Of a stretch of 64,000 nt of DNA, positions 10,285-18,896 are shown piece by piece. A program made the translations under genes and the position numbers. The DNA is from Mucilaginibacter xinganensis (lineage in GTDB: Bacteria; Bacteroidota; Bacteroidia; Sphingobacteriales; Sphingobacteriaceae), in contig NZ_CP022743.1 of assembly GCF_002257585.1 (NCBI RefSeq), positions 682,001 through 746,000 on the forward strand, read 5' to 3'. The notes under the pieces were generated by a model. That model was not told the DNA's origin, did no database searches, and saw nothing but the letters and a program-made list of their open reading frames with translations. Position 1 is the first letter of the stretch; every line of letters begins with the position of its first letter.

Positions 10285-10959
10285 TTATAAATTAAAAAGG
10301 CCTTTTATACCGGTAATAGCAATCTGAAGCCCAACGCAGAATATCAAAAATGAGATTATCCTGTTGAATATCTTTTCGCCATTTGAACCCAGGTAATCAA
10401 CCAGCGCTTTGGTATTCATGTAAAAAATATAGATGAGCACGCACATAAAAATGATTGAAAGTAAAATGGCTCCTGTATTGATAAAATAGCTTTTCGCATC
10501 GGGCGAGGCGCTATGTGCACTAAGTGTAAATAAAACCGAAATTGTACCGGCTCCTGTTGTGATGGGAAAAGTGATGGGGTAAAATAATTTGTCCTCAATG
10601 TTACGGTATCCCGATGGTTTCACACTATCACGAAGGTCGCCTTTCGGGTTGTCGTCCTGCTTATCTGACGTAAGGAACTCCCAACCCATTTTGCAGATCA
10701 TTATTCCGCCAGCCAATTGAATGACCGGGACGGAAATGCCGAACAATTCCAGGATCCAATGACCTGCAAACAAAGAAACGGTGCATATAAAAAAAGCATA
10801 GACAGTAATTTTATTAACCGCCTTTCGCTTTTCAGCCCGATCAAGATGAGCAAAGTATGGAAGAATGATAAAGGCAGAACCTATAGGGTTAACTACAGGA
10901 AATAGTGCAATGATGCCTATGAAGAGCGAGTGGATAAACGGATGGAAAGATGCAAACAT
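10285..10959 (-). CDS. MarC-family integral membrane protein
   Basis: The product is about 224 residues with six hydrophobic segments. The N-terminal motif FPVVNPIGSAF and the later ITTGAGTISVLFTLSAH segment are typical of the MarC/UPF0056 family. These are inner-membrane proteins of unclear transport role, and the old multiple-antibiotic-resistance link has not held up. I chose the ATG at 10959; a TTG three codons upstream (10968) is possible but unnecessary. A 14-bp palindrome lies at 10975-10988, just before the start codon. No operon partner is apparent. Confidence 0.85.
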   Translation of the reverse strand: MFASFHPFIHSLFIGIIALFPVVNPIGSAFIILPYFAHLDRAEKRKAVNKITVYAFFICTVSLFAGHWILELFGISVPVIQLAGGIMICKMGWEFLTSDKQDDNPKGDLRDSVKPSGYRNIEDKLFYPITFPITTGAGTISVLFTLSAHSASPDAKSYFINTGAILLSIIFMCVLIYIFYMNTKALVDYLGSNGEKIFNRIISFLIFCVGLQIAITGIKGLFNL

Positions 10960-10974
10960 TTTAAGCAAAGAAAA

Positions 10975-10988
10975 TTATGACGTCATAA
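10975..10988. promoter_or_regulatory. 14-bp perfect palindrome upstream of marC-like gene
   Basis: TTATGACGTCATAA is perfectly self-complementary and sits 15 nt upstream of the chosen ATG of the MarC-family gene. A symmetric site here could be an operator for a dimeric regulator. No regulator gene is adjacent and no second copy was noticed in the window. Confidence 0.4.
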
Positions 10989-11363
10989 ATATAATAACAA
11001 TAGGCAGCTTCTCTTTTTTTGATGCCGATTAAATTCTGCATATCGTATTTCAGTTCATCTTTACATTCATGGCAAGGGCTTCTTGTTGAGATTGTTGGAA
11101 CATATAAATTATATGTTCAGTTTAAAATAGACATCTCAAAAAGTTCTTTTCTATAAGCTTGTTTAACTATACTTTTGCCTTTATTTATCCTCGAAACCCG
11201 CTGCATTATACAAATCAACCATAAAAGAAGTCAAGTTTTGTAGTCTAAGGTCTCACTTTCCTAAATCCCGCGAAACTCCCATAAAATTTACCGATTCCTT
11301 TTTTAAATAGATTATACCATACAAAAGCCTAACTGACCTCTTCATACCTCCTGCTCAATTTTG
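10989..11363. other. gene-free spacer between marC-like gene and trehalase
   Basis: An AT-rich stretch between divergent genes, with no credible coding frame. One TAnnTTTG-type box (TACTTTTG, 11170-11177) is present without a clear -33 partner. Nothing else recognisable was seen. Confidence 0.4.
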
Positions 11364-11398
11364 TTTGTACGCGTTTAAAAATGATTTGAATATATTTG
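11364..11398 (+). promoter_or_regulatory. putative Bacteroidota-type promoter of trehalase gene
   Basis: The -33-like TTTG at 11364-11367 and a perfect -7 box TATATTTG at 11391-11398 are separated by 23 bp. They match the Bacteroidota primary-sigma consensus TTTG / TAnnTTTG with slightly long spacing. The expected transcript start is near 11405, giving a leader of about 48 nt before the ATG at 11453. Confidence 0.5.
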
Positions 11399-11452
11399 AT
11401 AACCAATTATATCTGAACCGGTACCATTTTATATTGATATTTACCTGTGGCT

Positions 11453-13027
11453 ATGAAAAAATTACGGTTAACCCTATTCCTGCTGTTTGTTTTTGTAACG
11501 GCTTATGCACAAACCAAATCGCCGCGGCAATGGTTTCCGGGTTTGTTTGAGGCGGTGCAGCTTTCGGATGTGTATCCGGATAATAAAACCTTCGTTGATG
11601 CTACGCCAAAGCGTGAGCCGGAACTTATTATGAAGGATTACGCCGACCAGCACAACAAGCCGGGATTTGACCTGAAAAAATTTGTCGATGAAAATTTCAC
11701 TTCGCCTGTTTTGCCGAACGGTGGTTTCAAAACCGATGTTTCTTTAGGTGTCCGCAAACATATTGATACGTTATGGCAGGTGCTTTACCGGCATCATGGC
11801 AAGGTAAGCAGCTATTCATCACTCATCCCGCTGCCAAATGATTTTATTGTACCCGGTGGACGTTTCCGCGAGATCTATTACTGGGATTCCTATTTTACCA
11901 TGCTTGGCCTGCAGCAAAGCCATCAAACGATTATCATGCAAAATATGGTTGATAATTTTGCCTACCTCATCAATAAATTCGGGTTTATTCCTAACGGTAA
12001 CCGTACCTATTACTTAACGCGGTCGCAGCCACCTTTCTTCTCTATGATGGTTGACCTGCTTACACATGATAAAGGCGAACAACTGCGGGTGAAATACCAG
12101 CCGGAGCTGTTAAAAGAATATGCGTTTTGGATGGAAGGCGCCAAACAGTTAAAGCCCGGGCAGGCGCACCGTATGGCGGTGCGGATGCAGGGAGGGGAAA
12201 TCCTCAACCGCTATTGGGATGATTCAGACAAGCCCCGCGAGGAATCATTTAAACAGGATGTAAACGCAGCAAAACTAACCAAACAAAAACCGGGCGATTT
12301 TTACCGGAATGTGCGCGCGGCGGCTGAGTCAGGATGGGATTTTAGCACCCGCTGGTTTGACGCTTCGGGTAAACTAGAGAGCATCCAAACAACAAATATC
12401 ATCCCTGTGGATCTGAACTGCCTCCTTTACCATTTGGAGCTTTCTATTGCACGCACCTACCAGTTACAGGGAAACGCGGAAATGTATAAGCAGTATTTAA
12501 GCAAGGCCAATATCCGCAAAACGGCTATCCAAAAATACTGCTGGAGTGCCGTTAAAGGTTGGTTTATGGACTACAACTGGAAGCTTAAAAGGCAATCGCC
12601 GCAGCAAACCCTGGCCGGAACCTTTCCGCTGGAGTTTAAGATTGCCGACAACCTGCAGGCGGCAAAAATCGCTGCAGGCTTAAAAACCAAATTCTTTCAT
12701 CCGGGTGGGCTGGTTACTACATTTAACCGGTCGGGGCAGCAATGGGACAGCCCCAATGCCTGGGCCCCGTTACAGTATATGGCCATTAACGGCTTAAACA
12801 ATTACCATAAAACCACGCTGGCAACCACTTTTGCCGAAGCCTGGATCAATACCAACCTCAATATTTTTAATGCTACCGGCAAGCTGATGGAGAAATATAA
12901 TGTGGTGGACACCGACACCAAAGCAGGCGGGGGCGAATACCCCTTGCAGGATGGCTTTGGGTGGACAAACGGCGTGCTGTTGAATTTAATGGATAAGTTT
13001 AAGCCGGGAAAAGACATTAAACAATAG
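11453..13027 (+). CDS. treA: periplasmic trehalase (GH37)
   Basis: A 524-residue trehalase that hydrolyses alpha,alpha-trehalose to two glucose. Both family signatures are visible: PGGRFREIYYWDSYF near residue 133 and QWDSPNAWAPLQ near residue 429. A glycine-rich GGGEYPLQDGFGWTNGV follows near the C-terminus, typical of GH37. The ATG at 11453 gives a clean signal peptide (MKKLRLTLFLLFVFVTAYAQ), so export to the periplasm is expected; a GTG two codons upstream is less likely. It is a single gene with its own putative promoter. The length is normal for bacterial TreA. Confidence 0.95.
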   Translation: MKKLRLTLFLLFVFVTAYAQTKSPRQWFPGLFEAVQLSDVYPDNKTFVDATPKREPELIMKDYADQHNKPGFDLKKFVDENFTSPVLPNGGFKTDVSLGVRKHIDTLWQVLYRHHGKVSSYSSLIPLPNDFIVPGGRFREIYYWDSYFTMLGLQQSHQTIIMQNMVDNFAYLINKFGFIPNGNRTYYLTRSQPPFFSMMVDLLTHDKGEQLRVKYQPELLKEYAFWMEGAKQLKPGQAHRMAVRMQGGEILNRYWDDSDKPREESFKQDVNAAKLTKQKPGDFYRNVRAAAESGWDFSTRWFDASGKLESIQTTNIIPVDLNCLLYHLELSIARTYQLQGNAEMYKQYLSKANIRKTAIQKYCWSAVKGWFMDYNWKLKRQSPQQTLAGTFPLEFKIADNLQAAKIAAGLKTKFFHPGGLVTTFNRSGQQWDSPNAWAPLQYMAINGLNNYHKTTLATTFAEAWINTNLNIFNATGKLMEKYNVVDTDTKAGGGEYPLQDGFGWTNGVLLNLMDKFKPGKDIKQ

Positions 13028-13084
13028 GTTGAATTACTCGCATAATTTTATTTTCAATAATTACTGAAAGTTTAAAATATTATC

Positions 13085-13092
13085 TATATTTG
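13085..13092 (+). promoter_or_regulatory. putative -7 box for the DUF393 gene
   Basis: TATATTTG matches TAnnTTTG exactly. It would start transcription near 13099 and give a leader of about 70 nt containing the hairpin at 13112-13138. No good -33 box is seen. Confidence 0.4.
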
Positions 13093-13111
13093 TGGTGTGC
13101 AATCACAATGC

Positions 13112-13138
13112 ATATATCAGCCGGGAAAGCTGATATAT
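13112..13138 (+). terminator. leader hairpin with T-run: terminator or attenuator
   Basis: The arms ATATATCAGC (13112-13121) and GCTGATATAT (13129-13138) are perfectly complementary over 10 bp with loop CGGGAAA, and they run into a short T tract. The hairpin lies between a -7 box at 13085 and the start codon at 13172. It could end the upstream trehalase transcript or attenuate the downstream gene. The direct repeat TTCAATAATTACTGAAA / TTCATTAATTACTGAAA (about 13053 and 13153) flanks it. Confidence 0.5.
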
Positions 13139-13171
13139 TTTTAAGCATATATTTCATTAATTACTGAAAAT

Positions 13172-13993
13172 ATGAAAACATTAGAAAACCACATGATCCT
13201 GTTCGATGGCGAATGCCCCATGTGCAGGGTGTATACAAAAGCCTTTGTGAAAACCGGGATGCTGGATGCTAACGGCCGCGAGCCTTATCAAAACAGGATA
13301 GACGACGTTTGCCCGCTAATTGATAAGCAACGCGCCGTAAACGAAATTGCCCTGGTTAACTTAAGTAACGGCGAGGTAACCTACGGCGTAACAAGCATCT
13401 TTAAAATTTTAGGCAATGCCTGCCCTATATTCGGGCCATTATTTGCCTTTAGGCCGTTCACCTGGTTAATGAGCAAGCTGTATGCTTTTATTTCATATAA
13501 CCGCAGGGTTATTATTCCCGCTGATGAAAGTGGGAACAGCTTTAGTTACCAGCCCACATTTAAAATACACTACCGCATAGCTTACCTGCTCTTCACCTGG
13601 TTTTTTACCGGTTATATCCTAACTGCTTATGCGCATTTGCTAACGCCAATGGTGCCCCTGGGCAGCACATGGCGCGAGTATATGATCTGTGGCGGACAGG
13701 TCCTGTTTCAGGGCGCCATAATCAGTGCGTTCGCGGCAGATAAGCTTTGGAACTACCTGGGTAATATGATGACCATCTCTTTTGCGGGCAGTTTGTTGTT
13801 GCTGCTTCCCCTGGGGCTTAACAGCTGGTTTAATATGCCGCCTTTGTTTTTTGCGCTGTACTTTTTAATGATTGCCGGGTTGATGTTTTTAGAGCACATT
13901 CGCAGAACCAAACTGATGGAACTGGGCTGGACGATGACCATAACCTGGGCTTTATACAGAATAATGTTACTGGCCGTAATATTGTTTGTTTAG
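13172..13993 (+). CDS. DUF393 (DCC-type) thiol-redox protein with membrane domain
   Basis: The first 130 or so residues carry the DUF393 signature, ILFDGECPMCRVYTKAF near residue 9, with a thioredoxin-like CPMC pair. The rest (about residues 131-273) has four to five hydrophobic segments, so the redox domain is fused to an integral membrane part. DUF393 proteins are annotated as thiol-disulfide oxidoreductase-like without a proven reaction. The gene ends 24 nt before the TIGR01777 epimerase gene on the same strand; that pairing suggests cotranscription. Confidence 0.8.
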   Translation: MKTLENHMILFDGECPMCRVYTKAFVKTGMLDANGREPYQNRIDDVCPLIDKQRAVNEIALVNLSNGEVTYGVTSIFKILGNACPIFGPLFAFRPFTWLMSKLYAFISYNRRVIIPADESGNSFSYQPTFKIHYRIAYLLFTWFFTGYILTAYAHLLTPMVPLGSTWREYMICGGQVLFQGAIISAFAADKLWNYLGNMMTISFAGSLLLLLPLGLNSWFNMPPLFFALYFLMIAGLMFLEHIRRTKLMELGWTMTITWALYRIMLLAVILFV

Positions 13994-14017
13994 TATGGAT
14001 GCTTATAACTTATTGAA

Positions 14018-14938
14018 ATGAAATACAAAAAGATAGTGCTTGCCGGCGGTAATGGTTACCTGGGCAGGGTGCTGGCAGATTATTACAAAGATAAAGCAGC
14101 TGAAATAGTGATATTAAGCCGCCATGAAAAACAAGTGGAACAAAATATCCGCACCGTAACCTGGGATGGTAAAACCCGCGGTAAGTGGACCGCCGAGCTG
14201 GTAAATGCCGACCTGCTGGTAAACCTTTGCGGTAAAAATGTTAATTGCCGGTACACCGAAAAAAATAAAGCGGAGATCTTAGCGTCACGCCTGCAGCCAA
14301 CTGAACTGTTGGGTGAAGTGATCCGCGATTTGTTTGAGCCGCCAAAACTGTGGATCAATGTTACTTCAGCAACCATCTACCGCCATGCGGATGACCGGCC
14401 CCAGGATGAAGAGACCGGCGAAATTGGCACAGGGTTTTCTGTTGATGTTTGTACCCGGTGGGAAGCGGCATTTAATAAATATGAAACCCCGAAAACGCGA
14501 AAAGTGGCTTTGCGGATGGCGATAGTGCTTGGTCGCAACGACAGCGCTTTCCCGCGGCTGCTTAATTTGGTAAAGCTGGGAATGGGCGGTATGCAGGGTA
14601 ACGGCCGGCAGTATGTTTCATGGGTGCATGAACACGACGTTGCCCGCAGTACAGAATGGCTGCTGGATCATCCTGAAATGAACGGCGTATTTAATTGCGC
14701 TGCCCCTGTCCCGCTAAAAAATGCAGACCTGATGCAGGTTATCCGCAACGCTTATGGGATGCCCTTTGGCCTGCCGGCACCTCAATGGATGCTGGAAGCC
14801 GGTGCTGTACTAATAGGTACGGAAACTGAGCTGATCTTAAAAAGCCGCTGGGTATTGCCAGCCAGGCTGTTAAAAAGCGGGTTTAAATTTGAATATGAAA
14901 CTGCAGCCGAAGCAGTAATGGCTATTTTGAATAAATAG
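14018..14938 (+). CDS. TIGR01777-family NAD(P)-dependent epimerase
   Basis: A 306-residue short-chain dehydrogenase-type protein. The N-terminal Rossmann motif GGNGYLG (residues about 9-15) binds NAD(P). The segments VNLCGKNVNCRYT, the Ser-Ala-Thr-x-Tyr run (VTSATIYRH) and WVHEHDVARSTEWLLDHPEMNGVFN are typical of the SDR39U1/YfcH group, which has a distinct C-terminal DUF1731 region (WMLEAGAVLIGTETELILKS). The substrate is unknown. It follows the DUF393 gene with a short gap and ends tail-to-tail, 15 nt from the DUF3078 gene. Confidence 0.88.
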   Translation: MKYKKIVLAGGNGYLGRVLADYYKDKAAEIVILSRHEKQVEQNIRTVTWDGKTRGKWTAELVNADLLVNLCGKNVNCRYTEKNKAEILASRLQPTELLGEVIRDLFEPPKLWINVTSATIYRHADDRPQDEETGEIGTGFSVDVCTRWEAAFNKYETPKTRKVALRMAIVLGRNDSAFPRLLNLVKLGMGGMQGNGRQYVSWVHEHDVARSTEWLLDHPEMNGVFNCAAPVPLKNADLMQVIRNAYGMPFGLPAPQWMLEAGAVLIGTETELILKSRWVLPARLLKSGFKFEYETAAEAVMAILNK

Positions 14939-14953
14939 CATTAAGCAAATTTA

Positions 14954-15961
14954 TCAGGGAAACTTATACACGACTCCCATTGCTATCCCTTCCGTTCCCT
15001 GCACACTTGATGAAGTATTTTTGTCATACAGGAAGGTGCCGTTTACAGTAAAGGCAATCAGGCGGCTTACCTTGGCTGTTAACACCGCATCAACACGATG
15101 GCTGGTGTAGGCCAGCGCCTGCTGGTAAGGGATGAACAGCGCGTAACGGGCGTTAAGGTGCATGGTTTTAGTTATGTCCTTGTCGTACACGGCAACCACA
15201 GAGAACGCCAACTCGTTATAGAGCCTTTTGCCAATAGGTACACCGTAATTGCTGGGCTGGTTGTGATAAATTGTAGTATCCACCACAAAGGTCTGCCGGG
15301 CAGTACCGGTACCCAGCCTCAGATCGAAATACTTGGTGGGCTTAAATTCAAAACCTACCGATTCGGTTAAATAGCCCGGCGACAACAAATTGGAGATGAG
15401 TTGTGAAACATTGTGCCCTAATGAGTCTGTAGTATAATTAAAACCTTTGTCAAACTGCGATTCAAAGGTTAACGATCCGAAAAAGAACCAGTGTTTTGAA
15501 AGCTTAGAGGCTATTTTATTATCGAAAAATATGCGGTCGTTGGTTTTACGCGAACCCTGACCCTTGTTTTTTGAAATGCCGTAGATAAGGTTCAGCTCGG
15601 AGGTGAAATCTAATGGTGATTTGTTGTATTCAATCTTATAATCAAAGTTTGATCCTAATGCAATGGCGCTGATACCCCCGGCGCTGTAATTGCTGCTAAA
15701 TGCTGATTGGCTGAAGTTAAGCCCGAAAACCACAGCCTTGTGCCAGTAGCTTACCCGGTAATCCATCATGGTTACCGGAACTTCTTCCTGGTGGATTCTG
15801 ATTTCCCTGAAGCGAAATGGCAATGGGTTTTTACCCGGTTCAATCCGGAATTTATTGAGCAGGTTAGTATCAATTTTTAACGAATCGGTTTTTTGTGCTT
15901 TGGCCGAAATAGCAATACCAAATAAAAATAAGAAAAACAGTGGGGTACCGGTTTTAAACAT
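14954..15961 (-). CDS. DUF3078 outer-membrane-like protein
   Basis: A 335-residue protein with a signal peptide (MFKTGTPLFFLFLFGIAISAKA, cut before Q23). After a short acidic/basic linker it shows alternating amphipathic beta-strands (for example HKAVVFGLNFSQSAFSSNYSAGG, split across two strands) and ends with an aromatic-rich final strand, GVVYKF. This fits the DUF3078 family, a predicted outer-membrane beta-barrel of Bacteroidota. Function is unknown. It appears monocistronic and convergent with the epimerase gene, with no terminator between them. Confidence 0.8.
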   Translation of the reverse strand: MFKTGTPLFFLFLFGIAISAKAQKTDSLKIDTNLLNKFRIEPGKNPLPFRFREIRIHQEEVPVTMMDYRVSYWHKAVVFGLNFSQSAFSSNYSAGGISAIALGSNFDYKIEYNKSPLDFTSELNLIYGISKNKGQGSRKTNDRIFFDNKIASKLSKHWFFFGSLTFESQFDKGFNYTTDSLGHNVSQLISNLLSPGYLTESVGFEFKPTKYFDLRLGTGTARQTFVVDTTIYHNQPSNYGVPIGKRLYNELAFSVVAVYDKDITKTMHLNARYALFIPYQQALAYTSHRVDAVLTAKVSRLIAFTVNGTFLYDKNTSSSVQGTEGIAMGVVYKFP

Positions 15962-16202
15962 AGTAGCGCATTTTAGCGGTAAAGTGTAACAAAAAGGTAT
16001 AAAAGCTTTTACTTACAGGCTTTAACAGTTAAGCGGCAAATTTATTATAATATAGTTAATAATGTTATAATGACAGGTGAATTTTTAACACGAAGGGTGC
16101 CGGTGGCCGGGCTTTGGAGGCAGTAATTTGCCATCTTTATTCGTGCAGATCTTAGTTATAACACATTCATCCTAAAATCTTTTAATCTTAGAAATCTTAG
16201 TT

Positions 16203-16210
16203 TACCTTTG
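16203..16210 (+). promoter_or_regulatory. putative -7 box of ffh promoter
   Basis: TACCTTTG matches TAnnTTTG exactly, 27 nt before the ffh ATG. A weak -33-like TTTT lies at 16180-16183 with 19-bp spacing. The expected transcript start is near 16217. Confidence 0.45.
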
Positions 16211-16237
16211 CATTCTTTAATTTGAAGCATAAGTATA

Positions 16238-17563
16238 ATGTTTGAAAATCTTTCGGATAAACTCGACAGGGCCTTTAAAGTATTAAAAGGACAGGGAACT
16301 ATAACTGAAATAAACGTGGCCGAAACCATGAAGGAGATCCGCAAGGCCCTTTTGGATGCCGACGTTAACTATAAAACTGCCAAGGCTTTTACTGATGAAG
16401 TAAGGCAAAAGGCTATCGGTCAGAATGTGCTGACCTCAATTTCGCCCGGACAGCTGCTCACCAAGATCATGAATGATGAGCTTACCGAGCTGATGGGCGG
16501 CAGCACTGCCGATCTTAACTTATCAACCAATCCAACAATTATATTAATTGCGGGCTTAAATGGTGCGGGTAAAACCACGTTTACAGGTAAACTGGCGCAT
16601 TACTTAAAAACCAGCAAAAACAAAAAAGTGTTGCTGGTTGCTGATGATGTTTACCGCCCGGCGGCTATAGAGCAGCTGCAGGTACTGGGTAAGCAGATAG
16701 ACGTACCGGTATATGCCAATCTGGAATCAAAAGACCCGATTGCTATTGCCCGCGAAGGCATAGCGCTGGCGAAACAAAACGGGAATAACGTAGTGATTAT
16801 TGATACCGCGGGCCGCTTGTCAATAGACGAAGCCATGATGGTGGAGATCGAGAACGTGAAAGCTGCCGTTAAACCGCACGAGATCCTATTTGTGGTAGAT
16901 GCGATGACCGGGCAGGATGCGGTGAACACGGCCAAAGTATTTAATGACCGGTTGGACTTTACCGGCGTGGTATTAACAAAGCTGGATGGCGATACCCGCG
17001 GTGGTGCGGCGCTGTCTATCAAATCAGTAGTTAATAAGCCTATCAAATTTATTGGTACCGGCGAAAAGATGGAAGCGCTTGACGTTTTCCACCCTGACCG
17101 TATGGCATCCAGGATCCTGGGCATGGGCGACGTGATTTCCCTGGTTGAGCGTGCCCAACAGCAGTTTGACGAAAAGGAAGCTGCCGAGCTGCAAAAAAAA
17201 ATCCGCAAAAACAAGTTCGACTTCAATGACTTTTTCAGCCAGATCCAGCAGATCAAAAAGATGGGTAACATGAAGGACCTGATGGGCATGATACCGGGGG
17301 TTGGCAAAATGATGAAGGATGTGGAGGTTGATGACAATGCGTTTAAAGCGATAGAAGCAATCATTCAATCGATGACGCCTTATGAGAAAAGCAACCCCGA
17401 CAGTATTAACCAAAGCCGCCGTAACCGCATAGCGCTGGGGTCGGGCACTAACCTTGCCGAGGTGAACCGCCTGATAAAGCAGTTTGAAGATATGCGTAAG
17501 GTAATGAAGCAAATGAGCAATCCCGCAGCCATGGCCAACATGATGCGCAGAATGCCAAAGTAA
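16238..17563 (+). CDS. ffh: signal recognition particle GTPase Ffh
   Basis: A 441-residue SRP54-type protein that binds signal sequences on nascent chains and, with 4.5S RNA and FtsY, delivers ribosomes to the membrane. An N-domain helical bundle precedes the G-domain, which has GLNGAGKTTFTGKL (P-loop, about residue 107), DTAGRLS and TKLDGDTRGG. The C-terminal M-domain is methionine-rich (KKMGNMKDLMGMIPGVGKMM and the closing MANMMRRMPK). The length is normal. No SRP RNA gene was seen in the window. A hairpin at 17580-17623 follows the stop. Confidence 0.98.
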   Translation: MFENLSDKLDRAFKVLKGQGTITEINVAETMKEIRKALLDADVNYKTAKAFTDEVRQKAIGQNVLTSISPGQLLTKIMNDELTELMGGSTADLNLSTNPTIILIAGLNGAGKTTFTGKLAHYLKTSKNKKVLLVADDVYRPAAIEQLQVLGKQIDVPVYANLESKDPIAIAREGIALAKQNGNNVVIIDTAGRLSIDEAMMVEIENVKAAVKPHEILFVVDAMTGQDAVNTAKVFNDRLDFTGVVLTKLDGDTRGGAALSIKSVVNKPIKFIGTGEKMEALDVFHPDRMASRILGMGDVISLVERAQQQFDEKEAAELQKKIRKNKFDFNDFFSQIQQIKKMGNMKDLMGMIPGVGKMMKDVEVDDNAFKAIEAIIQSMTPYEKSNPDSINQSRRNRIALGSGTNLAEVNRLIKQFEDMRKVMKQMSNPAAMANMMRRMPK

Positions 17564-17579
17564 TTATATAAAATCCTGG

Positions 17580-17623
17580 TTTGAAGATTTGAAAATAACT
17601 CACCATTATTTTCAATCTTCAAA
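17580..17623. terminator. bidirectional terminator between ffh and DUF1501 gene
   Basis: The left arm TTTGAAGATTTGAAAATAA (17580-17598) pairs with TTATTTTCAATCTTCAAA (17606-17623) apart from a one-base bulge. It sits between convergent genes, touching the DUF1501 stop codon. Confidence 0.65.
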
Positions 17624-18823
17624 TTATATAAAATTCAGCCCCTTAAATCCACCGCTTAATACCTGGTTGTTGTTCACATCAAGGCACTTATCGAGCAATG
17701 TGGCGTATACCTCTCTAAAATCAACCGTGTATTTAAGGTCGCCGTTATCTAGTTGCGACAAATCTGGCGCATTATTGTAAATGCCGGCTTTTTTCAGTTT
17801 GCCGCCAAATAGCAGGATATTATTGGCAGTGCCGTGGTCGGTGCCGTTGCTGGCGTTTTGTTCCACTCTACGCCCAAATTCCGAAAAGGTCATCACCAAA
17901 GTATCATCAAGTTTGCCGGTATTTTTCAAATCTTTAATAAAAGCCGCAACAGCATCGCCATAAATTTTCAATACCCGTTCCTGCTGGTTTTGCTGATTTA
18001 CGTGTGTATCGAACCCGCTTAATGAAACATAATAAACCCTGGTTTGCAAACCGGAATTAATAAACTTTGAAACTGTTTTTAATTGGTTACCCATTGCTGT
18101 TGCCGGGTATTGGCCTGTTACCTGGTATGTTTTAGAAGTTTGCTGGATATAATTAGCCGAGGAATAAGTTTCGGCCATCGTTTTATAAAGATACCCAAGA
18201 TTATCCTCGCTTAAATTCGCATCGCTATGGTCATGCACCAGCTCCTTAAAAAATGGCTCGCGGGTGGTTTGGTAAAGTTTGTTGGGATCTTCAACCGCTA
18301 TGCCTTTCATTTTTGAGCCTTTCATGGCAAGCGACAGGGTATCATCCACCTCAATGGCGGTGTAGGGATTTTTACAGGTGGAGCAATTGGAATCAAGGTA
18401 GCGGCCTATCCAGCCGGTTGTTAAAAACTGGTTTGATTCGCTTGCCGTTTGCCAGATATCCATTGACCGGAAATGTGATCTGTCGGGATTAGGATACCCA
18501 ACTGAATTGATAATGCCCATCCACCCCTGGTCGTATATTTCTTTTAATGATGACAAGGCCGGGTTTAACCCCTGCATATCGCTCAGCGTAATTACATCAG
18601 GTTTCTTAATGGCAATGGTGTTCCGTTTTTGATAATAAATATCATTGCCATAAGGTATAATGGTGTTCAGGCCATCATTTCCACCCGAAAGCTGGATGAT
18701 CACCAGGTTTTTATAACCGGTTAAGCTGCCCGTTGCCAGCGCTTCCAGTGGCTTTAAAAAAGCGGGGATCATAAAAGCGCCTGAGGCCAGTGCCGTATTT
18801 TTCAAAAAATTTCTGCGGTCCAT
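17624..18823 (-). CDS. DUF1501 secreted protein (Tat-type leader)
   Basis: A 399-residue DUF1501 protein. The N-terminus MDRRNFLKNTALASG has a twin-arginine motif (RRNFLK) and hydrophobic stretch, so export in folded form is likely. The core motifs NLVIIQLSGGNDGLNTIIPY near residue 40, MTFSEFGRR and NGTDHGTA near residue 320 resemble the sulfatase/alkaline-phosphatase fold to which DUF1501 is related. The reaction is unknown. It lies 73 nt downstream of the DUF1800 gene; DUF1800-DUF1501 pairs recur widely in Bacteroidota and Planctomycetes, so the two proteins probably act together. Confidence 0.9.
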   Translation of the reverse strand: MDRRNFLKNTALASGAFMIPAFLKPLEALATGSLTGYKNLVIIQLSGGNDGLNTIIPYGNDIYYQKRNTIAIKKPDVITLSDMQGLNPALSSLKEIYDQGWMGIINSVGYPNPDRSHFRSMDIWQTASESNQFLTTGWIGRYLDSNCSTCKNPYTAIEVDDTLSLAMKGSKMKGIAVEDPNKLYQTTREPFFKELVHDHSDANLSEDNLGYLYKTMAETYSSANYIQQTSKTYQVTGQYPATAMGNQLKTVSKFINSGLQTRVYYVSLSGFDTHVNQQNQQERVLKIYGDAVAAFIKDLKNTGKLDDTLVMTFSEFGRRVEQNASNGTDHGTANNILLFGGKLKKAGIYNNAPDLSQLDNGDLKYTVDFREVYATLLDKCLDVNNNQVLSGGFKGLNFI

Positions 18824-18896
18824 AATGGTTGTTTTATAGCGTTAATGGTTGATCAGGGCAGCCGTTGCGGCTGCTCAATTACAAACTATTCCGGTA

